This document shows, in pieces, positions 15,744-23,774 of a stretch of 34,748 bases of DNA. The position numbers were made by a program, and so were the translations under genes. The notes under the pieces were generated by a model. It did not search any database, was not told where the DNA came from, and saw only the letters and a list, made by a program, of their open reading frames with translations. Source of the DNA: a virus; the IMG/VR virus record IMGVR_UViG_3300032333_000151, positions 1 to 34,748 of that record; one strand, written 5' to 3'. Within the stretch, counting starts at the first letter, position 1, and every line of letters starts with the position of its first letter.

Positions 15744-16028
15744 TTAGGCCTCCTGAATTACAAGGTTTTTGGTGCCGGTCCCGCCGTGGATGGCGTAGAT
15801 CGGGAAGTTGTTGCCGGAGAATCGGCCGGCGATATCCGTTGACATGATCGTGTCCCACGGAGCAAGGCGGATGCCCGGGCTGGCTCCGGCATCGGTGGTC
15901 ACCGCGGCGGTGCCATCGAACGAGAGGAAGATCGGGGTGTCCGACTGGTTTTGAATCATCAGCCACTGCCTTTCGGTGGCTGCATCGACGAGGGTGGCGG
16001 TCGTCGCCACGGCAATTTTGGTGATCAT
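15744..16028 (-). CDS. Small beta-rich virion protein
   Basis: 94 residues. It begins with a strand pair TKIAVATTATLVDAATERQW. A central MIQNQSDTPIFLSFDGTAAV follows, and it closes NNFPIYAIHGGTGTKNLVI. This is the pattern of small jelly-roll-like proteins found next to fibres and head decorations in phages. It lies between two fibre-like genes, and its last codons provide the AGGAGG for the next start. Its own leader is CCTTTGATCCC. Role inferred: fibre attachment or decoration. Confidence 0.68.
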   Translation of the reverse strand: MITKIAVATTATLVDAATERQWLMIQNQSDTPIFLSFDGTAAVTTDAGASPGIRLAPWDTIMSTDIAGRFSGNNFPIYAIHGGTGTKNLVIQEA

Positions 16029-16032
16029 GGGA

Positions 16033-17202
16033 TCAAAGGATTTTCCACTTGGTTCCGGTGTAACTCAGCACAAGGACCGCGTCGTTGCGGTTGATGATGT
16101 AAGACGTTTGACCTGCCGTCTCGATGTCTTTTGTTCCGGCGTTGACCGTGACCGCGTAGGTCGCAGCTTGGCCGGTGATGTCCGCGATTTCGATTCGTTG
16201 GGCAAGGCTGCCGGGGTCGGGCAAGGTGACGGTGACCGGGGCGAGGCGGGCACCCACTTGGACGAGGTAGTTGGTCCCAGCCACCAGCGTGGCAGTGTGA
16301 TCCACGGCCGTCGGGCTGGCGGGCGTGGTGATGCCGGCGACCGGCGAGGTTTCGCCCTGGAGGACCAGCGCGGTGGCCGGCGTGTTGTCGAACGCGGCCG
16401 CGGTGCCCGGGGTCTTGCCGTCGGGAGTGACCGGAGTGAACGGCTGTGACAAGTTTGGCATCACCGGGGTCGTGTTAGTGTTGTCGAATGCCGCGGCGTT
16501 GTTGGGCGTGGCGGCTCCCGGCGGGGTGTTGTCGAAGACATTGTCCTCGGTTCCGATGTCGAGGATTCCCACGGTGATCTGGGTAAAAGTGACGGGCGAC
16601 GATCCTACCGTGGTCACGGTCGAGGTGAGTTGCCACCAAGTGTTTGCTGAAGTGCCCCCAGTGACGTTGACGACAAGCTCCACTGGGAACTCATTCGGCG
16701 CGTCAAACAAGTTCAACCGGGCCAGCATGGCCTCGTTGAGTTGGTCGCTTTGCGCGGTCGATGCCGGCCCTTGGAAAGTCAACGTGCCGGACGGAGACGC
16801 GGAAATGTAACCACTGACAGTCAGCGTCTCGGTTCCGTTGCTGACGTTGTAGCCGTTGGCCTGTGACCAGTAATAAAGGCGGCCGGCGGTCAACAGTGTG
16901 ACCACCTTAGTACCCCCACCAAACGAGTCGGTGATGTTCACCGAGGTGGCTCCGGAGGCGGTGACGTAGATGCCGTTTTGCGCGGGCGTTGACTGAGCGG
17001 TGACCAACACGGCCCGGCTTGCAACCGTGGCCGCGGTGCCCTGCAAGCTGACCCCGTCCAGCGTACCGGACAGGGCAGCCGCCAAGGTTAGATTGCTCTG
17101 CGCTCTGACGACTGCGGTGAACCTTGACGGAACACCGTAGATCGTCGGCGTTGAATTGCTCCATGCCGCGGCCAAGCCGGGCGTGATTGGATCGGCTGGC
17201 AT
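16033..17202 (-). CDS. Fibre- or appendage-like virion protein
   Basis: 389 residues. The N-terminal part holds a known structural pattern, LDGVSLQGTAATVASRAVLV followed by QNGIYVTASGA. A middle stretch (about 215-280) has three FDNT-centred repeats (VFDNTPPG, AAFDNTNT, AAFDNTPA). The C-terminal domain VTLPDPGSLAQRIEIADITG to LVLSYTGTKWKIL is typical of trimeric phage appendages. It directly follows the tail tube gene, so it could decorate the tube or neck or serve as a fibre. The leader CACAACCACCGCAATG lacks a Shine-Dalgarno. Confidence 0.72.
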   Translation of the reverse strand: MPADPITPGLAAAWSNSTPTIYGVPSRFTAVVRAQSNLTLAAALSGTLDGVSLQGTAATVASRAVLVTAQSTPAQNGIYVTASGATSVNITDSFGGGTKVVTLLTAGRLYYWSQANGYNVSNGTETLTVSGYISASPSGTLTFQGPASTAQSDQLNEAMLARLNLFDAPNEFPVELVVNVTGGTSANTWWQLTSTVTTVGSSPVTFTQITVGILDIGTEDNVFDNTPPGAATPNNAAAFDNTNTTPVMPNLSQPFTPVTPDGKTPGTAAAFDNTPATALVLQGETSPVAGITTPASPTAVDHTATLVAGTNYLVQVGARLAPVTVTLPDPGSLAQRIEIADITGQAATYAVTVNAGTKDIETAGQTSYIINRNDAVLVLSYTGTKWKIL

Positions 17203-17215
17203 TGCGGTGGTTGTG

Positions 17216-17749
17216 TTAGGCCAAGGTGCCGGTGTTCAGCGTCGAGTGGAGAACGCGGGCCTCGAACTGAGCGGTCACCACGTTGTCCCCGAAAGTGATC
17301 TCACCCGAGACCTTGATCTGCACATAGACGTCCACCGTGTTAACGATGGCGTCGGTCTGGTTGTATTGCTGCATCTTGAGCCAGCCCTTTTTGGTCGCGC
17401 CTTCGAGCGGGTTGTACTGGGTCGAGGCGCTGGTCAAGGCAAGGGTGCCGAAGATCAACTCGAACGCCAGCGGGCTGAGTTCCTGCGCGGTCAGGTTGAT
17501 GGACAGTTGGCGCTTGGTCTCGATGACGTCGTACAAGCGCATCACGCCCGGGGTCGGGGCGAAGATGTCGCGCTCTTCGCGTTCGTGCTGGATCGTGGCC
17601 TCGGACAAGATGCCGAGGTCGATCCATCCGGTGTCAGCGGCTCCGGGCTTGGCAGTCCGGCTCGCGGTGCCGGCGGACGGGACGGTGAAGCTCGCGCCAT
17701 CACGGAAGAAAAAGCCGTGGTTGCCGAGAATGACTGAGGCGGTGTTCAT
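17216..17749 (-). CDS. Major tail tube protein (lambda V-like)
   Basis: 177 residues in the expected place after the tail terminator. The beta-rich pattern includes ILSEATIQHEREERDIFAP, TKRQLSINLTAQELSPLAF and GEITFGDNVVTAQFEARVL, as in tube subunits of siphophages. It should polymerise around the tape measure. The ATG at 17749 has the clearest A/C-rich leader of the genome, CCCCAACCAACCC, with no purine-rich ribosome binding site, although this must be among the most highly expressed genes. Confidence 0.83.
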   Translation of the reverse strand: MNTASVILGNHGFFFRDGASFTVPSAGTASRTAKPGAADTGWIDLGILSEATIQHEREERDIFAPTPGVMRLYDVIETKRQLSINLTAQELSPLAFELIFGTLALTSASTQYNPLEGATKKGWLKMQQYNQTDAIVNTVDVYVQIKVSGEITFGDNVVTAQFEARVLHSTLNTGTLA

Positions 17750-17762
17750 GGGTTGGTTGGGG

Positions 17763-18215
17763 TCAGTTCAGGGTTGAGAGTTTGGTGAAAAGGAGATGGT
17801 AGCCGAGGAGGCCGGTGTCATTGACCGCAATCTGGATGAAGTCCTCGGAAGTCTCGAAACGGCGGTCCCCTGCGGTTGCGGGCACCCACGACAAGACGGC
17901 CTGGGTTGCGGCGGCCACGGCGGAATAGACGTTGCGGTTGGCCCCTCCGACCGATGCGTTGACGTGCGGGTTGACCAACACCCGGACCACGATCTCGGCG
18001 TCCAGAAGCAATTTCCCGGCACCGAGGTCCCGACGCATGGCCCGGAGGATCGGAGGCACCACGACCACGCACCCGACCGACCGAAGCTGGGTTTCGATGG
18101 CTGAGTCCTGAAGACCGTCGTCAGCAATGCAGGATACGGCCGGGCTCGCCGAGAAAAAGGCGTTGGCAGTGATTGCCGCGGCCACCGTCGATTGCATGGA
18201 AGCGAGGGAAAGCAT
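17763..18215 (-). CDS. Tail terminator protein (lambda U-like)
   Basis: 150 residues. The N-terminal helix with QSTVAAAITANAFFSA is followed by the strand LRSVGCVVVVPPILRAM and then LLLDAEIVVRVLVNPHVNA. Mixed alpha-beta proteins of this size before the tube gene cap the growing tail and join it to the head. The leader is GGCGATCTGACCC before ATG 18215. Sequence match to U is weak, so the call rests on fold pattern, size and order. Confidence 0.7.
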   Translation of the reverse strand: MLSLASMQSTVAAAITANAFFSASPAVSCIADDGLQDSAIETQLRSVGCVVVVPPILRAMRRDLGAGKLLLDAEIVVRVLVNPHVNASVGGANRNVYSAVAAATQAVLSWVPATAGDRRFETSEDFIQIAVNDTGLLGYHLLFTKLSTLN

Positions 18216-18218
18216 GGG

Positions 18219-18926
18219 TCAGATCGCCATCGTCCGGGCGGCTTGGGTCTGTTTGCGGATGATGTAGTCCATCATGTCGGCGCGGGCTTCGTCGAGTGCG
18301 TCGGCGATAGCGGCCTGTTGGCGCGGCTTCTGAAGTGCCACAGCCATCTTGCCGGATGACTCGTTGCCGCCCCATCGGAACGTCAGGTTGGAGGAATTAC
18401 GGTCCCGCTTAAAACCGACCTCGGACAGGAACCGGCTGTAGCGGTCGATGATCTTCCGGCGCTGCTCACCGAAACGATCAGCGGCCAGTTGCTGGGAAAG
18501 GGACTTGTACCGGGCAGAAAACGCGGAGAACCCACGACCGCTTTCACGGGCGTTGAGTTCGGCGCGGACGAGGAGCGCTTGCAGATTCAGGCGCTTTCCA
18601 CCGACGAGCTTGGATGCTGAAAGCTTTTTGCCGCCCATGCGGAGCTTGCGACCGGCGACGGTCTGGGAGACTCCTAGCTTGGCGTAGACCCGCTGGCGGA
18701 TCTTGTCGCGGATCTTGAGGCCTCCACCTGAAGCCAACGCGGCTAGGCGGTTCTCGCGGACGGACCCTTTGTCCGGTGCGAGGGTCAGCAGTTTGCGGGA
18801 AAGGCGGAACCCGAAGTCGGCTCCTTTTTTGGCGACAGCCTCGGCCGCCCCTTTGCTCGACAGCGCGGCGTAGCGGGTCAGGGCGCTGTTGAACTCGTCT
18901 AGGTTGGTCTGGAAGGTCAGAGTCAC
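18219..18926 (-). CDS. Head-tail/tail completion protein (lambda Z or HK97 gp10-like)
   Basis: 235 residues from GTG 18926, which overlaps the previous stop as GTGA. The earlier start inside the upstream gene is less likely. The N-terminus LTFQTNLDEFNSALTRYAAL is the helix pattern of HK97 gp10-type proteins. A very basic middle follows (LRMGGKKLSASKLVGGKRL), and then a helical C-terminus rich in Arg, Gln and Ala. It is longer than typical gp10 (about 120-150), closer to minor tail protein Z. Location between connector and tail terminator supports the role. Confidence 0.68.
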   Translation of the reverse strand: MTLTFQTNLDEFNSALTRYAALSSKGAAEAVAKKGADFGFRLSRKLLTLAPDKGSVRENRLAALASGGGLKIRDKIRQRVYAKLGVSQTVAGRKLRMGGKKLSASKLVGGKRLNLQALLVRAELNARESGRGFSAFSARYKSLSQQLAADRFGEQRRKIIDRYSRFLSEVGFKRDRNSSNLTFRWGGNESSGKMAVALQKPRQQAAIADALDEARADMMDYIIRKQTQAARTMAI

Positions 18927-19231
18927 GTCGTCACCTCGCAGTCCATGAGCCACGCCAATCCGTTGAACCGGACCGACTGGATGCGGTGGTATTTGGTGCC
19001 TTGGGTGATGATCTCCCCGACTCGGGGCGATGGACTCACGGCACCGTCCACGAACTCAACCCGGGAGGTGGCCTCGCGGTCAAAGTCCGGGCTGTCAGGG
19101 AACGGCTTTTCGTCGAACGGCACCCAGTTGACCACGGCCGACACGGAAGCACCCCGGAAAGTCACCGTGTCCCCTGCCGTTGCCAGCAAGGTGGTGAATC
19201 CGGTCGCAAGTGCCGTGTCGGCCGCGTTCAT
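18923..19231 (-). CDS. Head-tail connector protein (lambda FII-like)
   Basis: 102 residues. It has a helical start (AADTALATGFTTLLATAG), a strand pair with TVTFRGASVSAVVNW, and a final ITQGTKYHRIQSVRFNGLAW, the layout of FII-type joining proteins. The leader GAGCCCAAACC before ATG 19231 is A/C-rich. It lies between the small protein following the capsid gene and the Z-like protein, matching lambda order. The assignment is by pattern and position. Confidence 0.7.
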   Translation of the reverse strand: MNAADTALATGFTTLLATAGDTVTFRGASVSAVVNWVPFDEKPFPDSPDFDREATSRVEFVDGAVSPSPRVGEIITQGTKYHRIQSVRFNGLAWLMDCEVTT

Positions 19232-19246
19232 GGTTTGGGCTCGGTG

Positions 19247-19468
19247 TTACTTCTTCCGCGGCTTGTCAGCCACAGGCGTGGAGACCAACGCGGCCCCCTG
19301 GGTGAACTTGTGGCGCTTCTCGCGGCCTCGGTCCTCGGACCAAAGCTCGATGACGCTCGCACCGTTTGCGCCCGACTGCACGGCCGCCTTGAACTCAGCT
19401 TCGACCTTTGAGGCCGGAGCGGGTCCAAGGACAACCTTGCCGTCAGCGATGAGAATGCCGAGTCGCAT
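19247..19468 (-). CDS. Small head-region protein
   Basis: 73 residues from ATG 19468, 5 bases after the capsid stop; a longer upstream frame only overlaps the capsid gene. It contains RLGILIADGKVVLGPAPASK and a basic DRGREKRHKF segment, and ends in PVADKPRKK. Its place directly after the capsid gene is where many phages carry a head completion or decoration protein. At 73 residues with a lysine-rich end, decoration (lambda D-like) is possible but not shown. Confidence 0.65.
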   Translation of the reverse strand: MRLGILIADGKVVLGPAPASKVEAEFKAAVQSGANGASVIELWSEDRGREKRHKFTQGAALVSTPVADKPRKK

Positions 19469-19473
19469 GGCGA

Positions 19474-20364
19474 TTAGGCCGAGACGATGCGCTTGAGGGC
19501 AGAGGCCTCGCCGAGGGCGTAGCCGTAGAAGCACTCCAGCACGGCGACCACTTCGCCCTTGTCGTTGTCGTAGAACTCGCGGTATCCGAGAGTGATGCCG
19601 GTGTTCTCGTCGGCCACCGGGCGGTAGACGCCGTCCTGGCTCCGGCCGGAGGGCTGGAGGTAGCGCATGGCGGTGACCAGCGCGGACGGGTAGGCGGCGA
19701 AGCCGACGAGGTTCTGGGCGTTGGCCGGAACCAAGCTCGAACGGTAGGTCATGAACCCGCTGAGGTTCGGGAGGCTGCCGGTCTGGTTGGCAGTCGCACC
19801 GAGGGCGCCCGCGTCCTTGATGACGGAGTCCTTCAGGAGGGCGTTGTAATAGCTCGAACCGAGAACCAACGAACGGGGCATCTCAGGCATTTCGGCGGTG
19901 TCGCACGCGTCCTTGATGTCCACGATGTCGGCATAGTCGAAGTTGGCAGCGAGGCCGGTATGGGCGGCGGCTCCGTAGTTGGCGAGGGTGACCGCGGACA
20001 GAACGTCCTGGAAGACGGCCTTGGCCAACTGGTAGCCCTTCTGCATTCCGAAGCGCTCAAGGGTGACGGCCGGCGACTTGGCGATGGCCACGTCGGACAG
20101 ATACCAAGACACAAACTTGTGCTTGTTCAGCGTGATCGTGCGCTTGTTCAGCGTGGAGTCCTGGCGGGTGTAGGTGCCGGAGAAGTCCGCGGCGGCGGAG
20201 GCGGCCGGAACGTAGGGCACCTGGATGGTGTCGGACTTCGAGGCGGGAGCCGGGTCGAAGTCGGTGGTGAAGGCCGACATGGGAGCGAAGGCTCCGACGA
20301 AGGCATCGAGGCCCGCTTGGGAGATGAGCGTCCCATTCAGGCCGGAGTCGAGGGTATTGGGCAT
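19474..20364 (-). CDS. Major capsid protein
   Basis: 296 residues, directly after the protease/scaffold gene. It contains SDTIQVPYVPAASAAADFSG, NKHKFVSWYLSDVAIAKSP and RYLQPSGRSQDGVYRPVADE, and ends with a beta-rich tail GEVVAVLECFYGYALGE. This fits HK97-fold coat proteins of the P22/lambda-E-like size class. No long N-terminal delta region is obvious, which agrees with a separate scaffold. The leader CAACCAACCCAAACACACC before ATG 20364 has no Shine-Dalgarno. Confidence 0.87.
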   Translation of the reverse strand: MPNTLDSGLNGTLISQAGLDAFVGAFAPMSAFTTDFDPAPASKSDTIQVPYVPAASAAADFSGTYTRQDSTLNKRTITLNKHKFVSWYLSDVAIAKSPAVTLERFGMQKGYQLAKAVFQDVLSAVTLANYGAAAHTGLAANFDYADIVDIKDACDTAEMPEMPRSLVLGSSYYNALLKDSVIKDAGALGATANQTGSLPNLSGFMTYRSSLVPANAQNLVGFAAYPSALVTAMRYLQPSGRSQDGVYRPVADENTGITLGYREFYDNDKGEVVAVLECFYGYALGEASALKRIVSA

Positions 20365-20388
20365 GGTGTGTTTGGGTTGGTTGTGAGG

Positions 20389-20820
20389 TTACCGTTTCAG
20401 CAACTGGGCCTTGTTCGCGGACCAGAAAGCCGTGCGCTGTTTCGGATCGGTGATCCGATCAAACTCAGCGCGGAGTTCGTCGGAAGCTTTGCCACCCGCA
20501 CCGGCCGGTGCCCCAACGGGGTCGGCTCCGGGCTTCGGGGTCTGGATCGCGGCCAGCAACTCGGCGGCCTTGGCGTCGGCTTGGATCTGAGCGACCCATG
20601 CGTCCTTGACGTTGGCAGCGATGCGGCCGTCGGCGATGGCGGCCTCGACGGTCGAGATGACCTTGGCGTTGGCGATCTGGTCGAGCGCGGCTTGGGCGTC
20701 GTCCTTGGCCTTTTTGAAGGCGGCGAAGAAATGTTCGAACTCGGTGACGGCGGTGTCCTCGGCAACGTCAGCGGAGGAGATGAGCCCGGCGGCGGCGAGG
20801 CTCTGGAGTAGTTTGGTCAT
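20389..20820 (-). CDS. Predicted free scaffold protein from internal start (Nu3-like)
   Basis: In frame with the protease gene, ATG 20820-20818 is preceded by AAACCCAACCCCAACCC, the same A/C-rich leader found before the tail tube and other genes. Translation from here gives 143 residues, MTKLLQSLAAAGLISS onward, a helical acidic scaffold. Lambda Nu3 is made the same way from inside gene C. The leader match is direct; that the start is used is inference. Confidence 0.55.
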   Translation of the reverse strand: MTKLLQSLAAAGLISSADVAEDTAVTEFEHFFAAFKKAKDDAQAALDQIANAKVISTVEAAIADGRIAANVKDAWVAQIQADAKAAELLAAIQTPKPGADPVGAPAGAGGKASDELRAEFDRITDPKQRTAFWSANKAQLLKR

Positions 20821-21741
20821 GGGTTGGGGTTGGGTTTCGGAATTGTCCGGGGTCTCGGGCGAGTCGTTGTCCTCGTCCAGTTGGGCGTACAAGGCGCGGA
20901 ACCAGTCACGGCCCGCGGCCCCTCCCCACAGATTGGCAGCCACGTCGGCCGGGCTGTCGGCCTCGGCTTCGAGGAACCGCTCGTTGCGAGCCCACCAACG
21001 GTAAGCTTTGCGGACCTTCGCCTCGGTCGGAGTCTCACCGGCCTTGAGGCTTCGAGCTTCCTTGACGGTGGCGGGTTCGAGTCCGTCGCCCCCCTTGCCG
21101 TCCTCGACCTGCTGGACCCCTTTGTCAAATGCGCGGCGGGCAGCCTGGGGCGCGGTCTTGGAAACGGCCTTGAGGGCGTCGGGAGCGTTGCGGAACGACC
21201 GGGTCGAAGCGGCGAAGGCGATTTCGTCGGTCACTTCGTCCACGAAACCGGCTTCCTTGGCCTCGGCTCCGGTGAACCAAGTTTCAGCGTCCATCCATTT
21301 CTTGATGGTGTCGTAGTCCTTGCCGGTCTTGGCGGCGTAGGTGCCCACGAGGCTGTCCCGGATCTTGTCGAGCAAGTCGGCCGTCTGGCGCATTTCGTCG
21401 GCCTCACCGATGGCCCCGCCCCACGGGTTGTGGATCATGAAGAACCCGTTGCCGGCGATGCGGACCGTCTTGCCGGCCAAGGCGATGATCGAGGAGATCG
21501 ACGCGGCGAGTCCGTCAATCTGGACGGTGACGTCCTGGCCGCGGAGGAAATTGTAGATGGCAATGCCGTCGAACACCGACCCGCCGGGCGAGTTGATGCG
21601 GAGGTTGATTCGCTTGGCCCCGGTCGCCTTAACGGCGTCGATGAACGATTTCGCGTTCACGCCGAAACCACCGATCTCGTCGTAGAGATAAATCTCGGCC
21701 TCGTCGTTGGCCTTCGCTTGGATGTCGAACCAGGTGTTCAC
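20389..21741 (-). CDS. ClpP-type prohead protease fused to scaffold (lambda C/Nu3-like)
   Basis: 450 residues. Residues about 1-190 are an S14 ClpP-like serine protease: INSPGGSVFDGIAIYNFL (50-67), the nucleophile S81 in GLAASIS, and H104 in MIHNPWG. It should cleave scaffold during head maturation. A second part (about 215-295) carries a charged linker. From M308 an alpha-helical, Ala/Lys/Asp-rich scaffold follows, ending in QRTAFWSANKAQLLKR. The start is GTG 21741, overlapping the portal stop as GTGA. An internal ATG at 20820 has the genome's leader motif and may give free scaffold. Confidence 0.9.
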   Translation of the reverse strand: MNTWFDIQAKANDEAEIYLYDEIGGFGVNAKSFIDAVKATGAKRINLRINSPGGSVFDGIAIYNFLRGQDVTVQIDGLAASISSIIALAGKTVRIAGNGFFMIHNPWGGAIGEADEMRQTADLLDKIRDSLVGTYAAKTGKDYDTIKKWMDAETWFTGAEAKEAGFVDEVTDEIAFAASTRSFRNAPDALKAVSKTAPQAARRAFDKGVQQVEDGKGGDGLEPATVKEARSLKAGETPTEAKVRKAYRWWARNERFLEAEADSPADVAANLWGGAAGRDWFRALYAQLDEDNDSPETPDNSETQPQPMTKLLQSLAAAGLISSADVAEDTAVTEFEHFFAAFKKAKDDAQAALDQIANAKVISTVEAAIADGRIAANVKDAWVAQIQADAKAAELLAAIQTPKPGADPVGAPAGAGGKASDELRAEFDRITDPKQRTAFWSANKAQLLKR

Positions 21742-23174
21742 GGGTTGGCGGCTGCGGCGTTGTTGCTCGAAAGCTCGTTGGGGTCGAGAGTCATGATCTC
21801 GGCCCGGTCCACGTTGAACTCTTGGGCAAGCTCTTGGGCATAGGCAATCTCTGCCGCCTTTTGCCGTAGCTGCTCGCGCCAGTCTTCCCCGGTCTCGGCG
21901 TAGATACTCTGGAGGGTTCGCATCCCCGTCTTGAACTCAGCGACCGCGGCGGCGGAATTGCGTCCCACGTCCACGTTGATGGATCGCGGAGCCCGGAAGG
22001 TGGACCGATACCAGTCAGCCGGCGGAATGCGGAGTGCGGGGTCGGTGCGGATGCCGGTCTCGATGACGTACTCGTAGACCCGGCGGAGGTGGTCAGCGAT
22101 GACGGCAGACCTAGATCGGAAAAAGGCGTTGGCGATGTCCAACACCGACCGCATCGAGGTTCCCTGCATCGAGGTGGGCAGGACGATTTCCTTGGGCACC
22201 CCGATCCCGGCGCAGACCTTGGCGGTCAGGTAATCCCAATAGCCCGACGTGGCCGCAGACGGGCGCTCAACTTGAAACTGGTTGAACTCGTCCCCGTGTT
22301 TGAGAACGGCGATCTCTCCACCAAAGACGTCCTTGTAGTAATCAGCCCGCTCTGTCCCGTCGGATCCGGTGACGGTTCCGCGGATGATGTCGTCGTCGGT
22401 GACCTCGCCTTCCTTGGTCTTGATGACGTTCTGAACCTTCGAGGCAGCCTTGGCGGCTTGCATTTCGAAGATCTGGAGATCGTCCAAATCGTGGAGGTCG
22501 TTCATCACCGGGTAAAGCGCCGGGAGGCCCCGATACTGTCCAGGGCGGCCGGGCTCGAAGACGTGGACGACGAACTGGGCTTCGACCCGTTGGAAGCTCT
22601 CTTTTCGCTTCGCGTCCTCGTTTGTGATCCAGTACGCGGTCGGGCGGCCTCGGTCGTCCACCTCGATGCCGTCGATGATCGTCCGGCCGTCCTGGGTGGG
22701 TGGGTTCTTCACTCGGTGGGATTCCACCAACTGGATCCGAGGGTTGCCGGACTCGCCTCGGGTGAGGATGACAAAGATCTCGCCATCGACGAAAAGCGCC
22801 CGGGCGATGATGCCTTGGAGGGATCCAAACGACAGCCGGGACGATAGGTCGGCGAACCGTTGCCAGTCACGCCAGTAATTGAGAGCGGCCTCGTTCCACG
22901 TTGGGCTGGACGATGACGGGAAGAACGCGAGCCCCTGCCCGACGGTGTACTGCTCGAAAAGGTCAGCAATCCGGTTCACGAACGCATTGTTGCGCTCGAA
23001 GTACCGGGACCGACGCACCAACTCGTAGCGGCTGTATGGGTCGATGTCGTAGGCGGCCGACTGGACCGAACCGTGGAGCGTTGAACGCTGGGTCGAATGC
23101 CGAGCCCCCTCATACCGTGCCTTGGGAGCAACGACGAACCGGGTAGCTGCCTGAAGGCGTCGGAGGAGGTTCAT
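21738..23174 (-). CDS. Portal protein (lambda B family)
   Basis: 478 residues, starting at ATG 23174 with ATGA coupling. Family blocks seen: YDIDPYSRYELVRRSRYFER with FVNRIADLFEQYTVGQGL (about 45-85), LFVDGEIFVILTRGE and VESHRVKNPP, then HVFEPGRPGQYRGLPALYPVM. The central DDLQIFEMQAAKAASKVQNV is the crown/stem helix region. The protein forms the dodecameric ring for packaging and tail attachment. The order terminase, small protein, portal, protease matches lambda A-W-B-C. Confidence 0.93.
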   Translation of the reverse strand: MNLLRRLQAATRFVVAPKARYEGARHSTQRSTLHGSVQSAAYDIDPYSRYELVRRSRYFERNNAFVNRIADLFEQYTVGQGLAFFPSSSSPTWNEAALNYWRDWQRFADLSSRLSFGSLQGIIARALFVDGEIFVILTRGESGNPRIQLVESHRVKNPPTQDGRTIIDGIEVDDRGRPTAYWITNEDAKRKESFQRVEAQFVVHVFEPGRPGQYRGLPALYPVMNDLHDLDDLQIFEMQAAKAASKVQNVIKTKEGEVTDDDIIRGTVTGSDGTERADYYKDVFGGEIAVLKHGDEFNQFQVERPSAATSGYWDYLTAKVCAGIGVPKEIVLPTSMQGTSMRSVLDIANAFFRSRSAVIADHLRRVYEYVIETGIRTDPALRIPPADWYRSTFRAPRSINVDVGRNSAAAVAEFKTGMRTLQSIYAETGEDWREQLRQKAAEIAYAQELAQEFNVDRAEIMTLDPNELSSNNAAAANP

Positions 23175-23530
23175 CGGATTAGGTTCGAGAAATCGTTTCG
23201 GAAGGACCGGATCGGCTTCAACCGGGCCATCATGTAGGCGTAGCGGGTGGCATCGGTCACGTTCCCCGCGGCAACGGCATCGTCATACAGGTCCAAGAGC
23301 CGGCTGTAAATCTCCGACATTTCGGTAGGGGTCACGCCCTCGCTTGCGTTGACCTGAAACGTCACCGACCGACCGTTGCCGGTGGTCTGCTGGAGAACCT
23401 TTCCCGACTCAAGCGCGTGGACCGCCTCGTTGTTGAGGCTGTTGAGCTTGTCCAGCAACGTGGCCCCATGGGTCACCGTCGAGTAGACGTGACGCAAGAG
23501 GCCGCGGGCGAATGCTGAGGAAACTGCCAC
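23171..23530 (-). CDS. Small head protein in the gpW position
   Basis: 119 residues from GTG 23530, ending in ATGA overlap with the portal start. It is helical throughout, with TLLDKLNSLNNEAVHALESG, then GRSVTFQVNASEGVTPTEMS, then IYSRLLDLYDDAVAAGNV and a basic end. It occupies the place of lambda W, a head-completion protein, between large terminase and portal. It is longer than W (about 68) and I see no clear match, so it is named by position. Confidence 0.68.
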   Translation of the reverse strand: MAVSSAFARGLLRHVYSTVTHGATLLDKLNSLNNEAVHALESGKVLQQTTGNGRSVTFQVNASEGVTPTEMSEIYSRLLDLYDDAVAAGNVTDATRYAYMMARLKPIRSFRNDFSNLIR

Positions 23531-23592
23531 GATTTAAGGTCCGCACGATCCGGGACCGGACGCCACCGGGGCGTTGGCCCGTCCTTGCTCAT
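23473..23592 (-). CDS. Possible 39-residue ORF, ATGA-coupled
   Basis: Read from ATG 23592, which overlaps the stop of the HTH gene as ATGA, to TGA 23473. It begins MSKDGPTPRWRPVPDRADLK and then overlaps the gpW-position gene in another frame. The region 23531-23588 would otherwise be the only gap in this stretch. The coupling is suggestive in a genome where it marks real genes. Its composition after residue 24 looks like a shadow of the next gene, so it may be chance. Confidence 0.3.
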   Translation of the reverse strand: MSKDGPTPRWRPVPDRADLKSWQFPQHSPAASCVTSTRR

Positions 23593-23774
23593 TTGCGCCC
23601 GTGCCGGCGTTCTGCCCTTGGTTGCGGGTGCCGGGTGAGCCACGCCAGAGCCTCGGTGAGTCGCGCCCGGCCCCCTGGCATTGGGAACCCTCGGGCCTTC
23701 ATGGCGTAGACGTAGGACGGAGCCCGCTTGAGCATGGAGGCCAGTTCCTTGGTGGTCAGGAGGTCAGTTTGCAT
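23589..23774 (-). CDS. Small HTH DNA-binding protein (AlpA/excisionase-like)
   Basis: 61 residues. LLTTKELASMLKRAPSYVYAM (5-25) is a MerR/AlpA-type helix-turn-helix, followed by the wing-like GFPMPGGRARLTEALAWLTRHP. Such proteins act as excisionases or small regulators. No integrase was found, so a regulator of late genes or a packaging-linked DNA binder is as likely. It overlaps the large terminase end by 11 bases and lies inside the head operon, an odd place for an excisionase. Confidence 0.72.
   Translation of the reverse strand: MQTDLLTTKELASMLKRAPSYVYAMKARGFPMPGGRARLTEALAWLTRHPQPRAERRHGRK

Noticed and set aside
20824-21843. 339-residue plus-strand open frame
   Set aside because: Antisense to the ClpP-type protease, whose catalytic motifs are clear. 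No family pattern in the plus frame.
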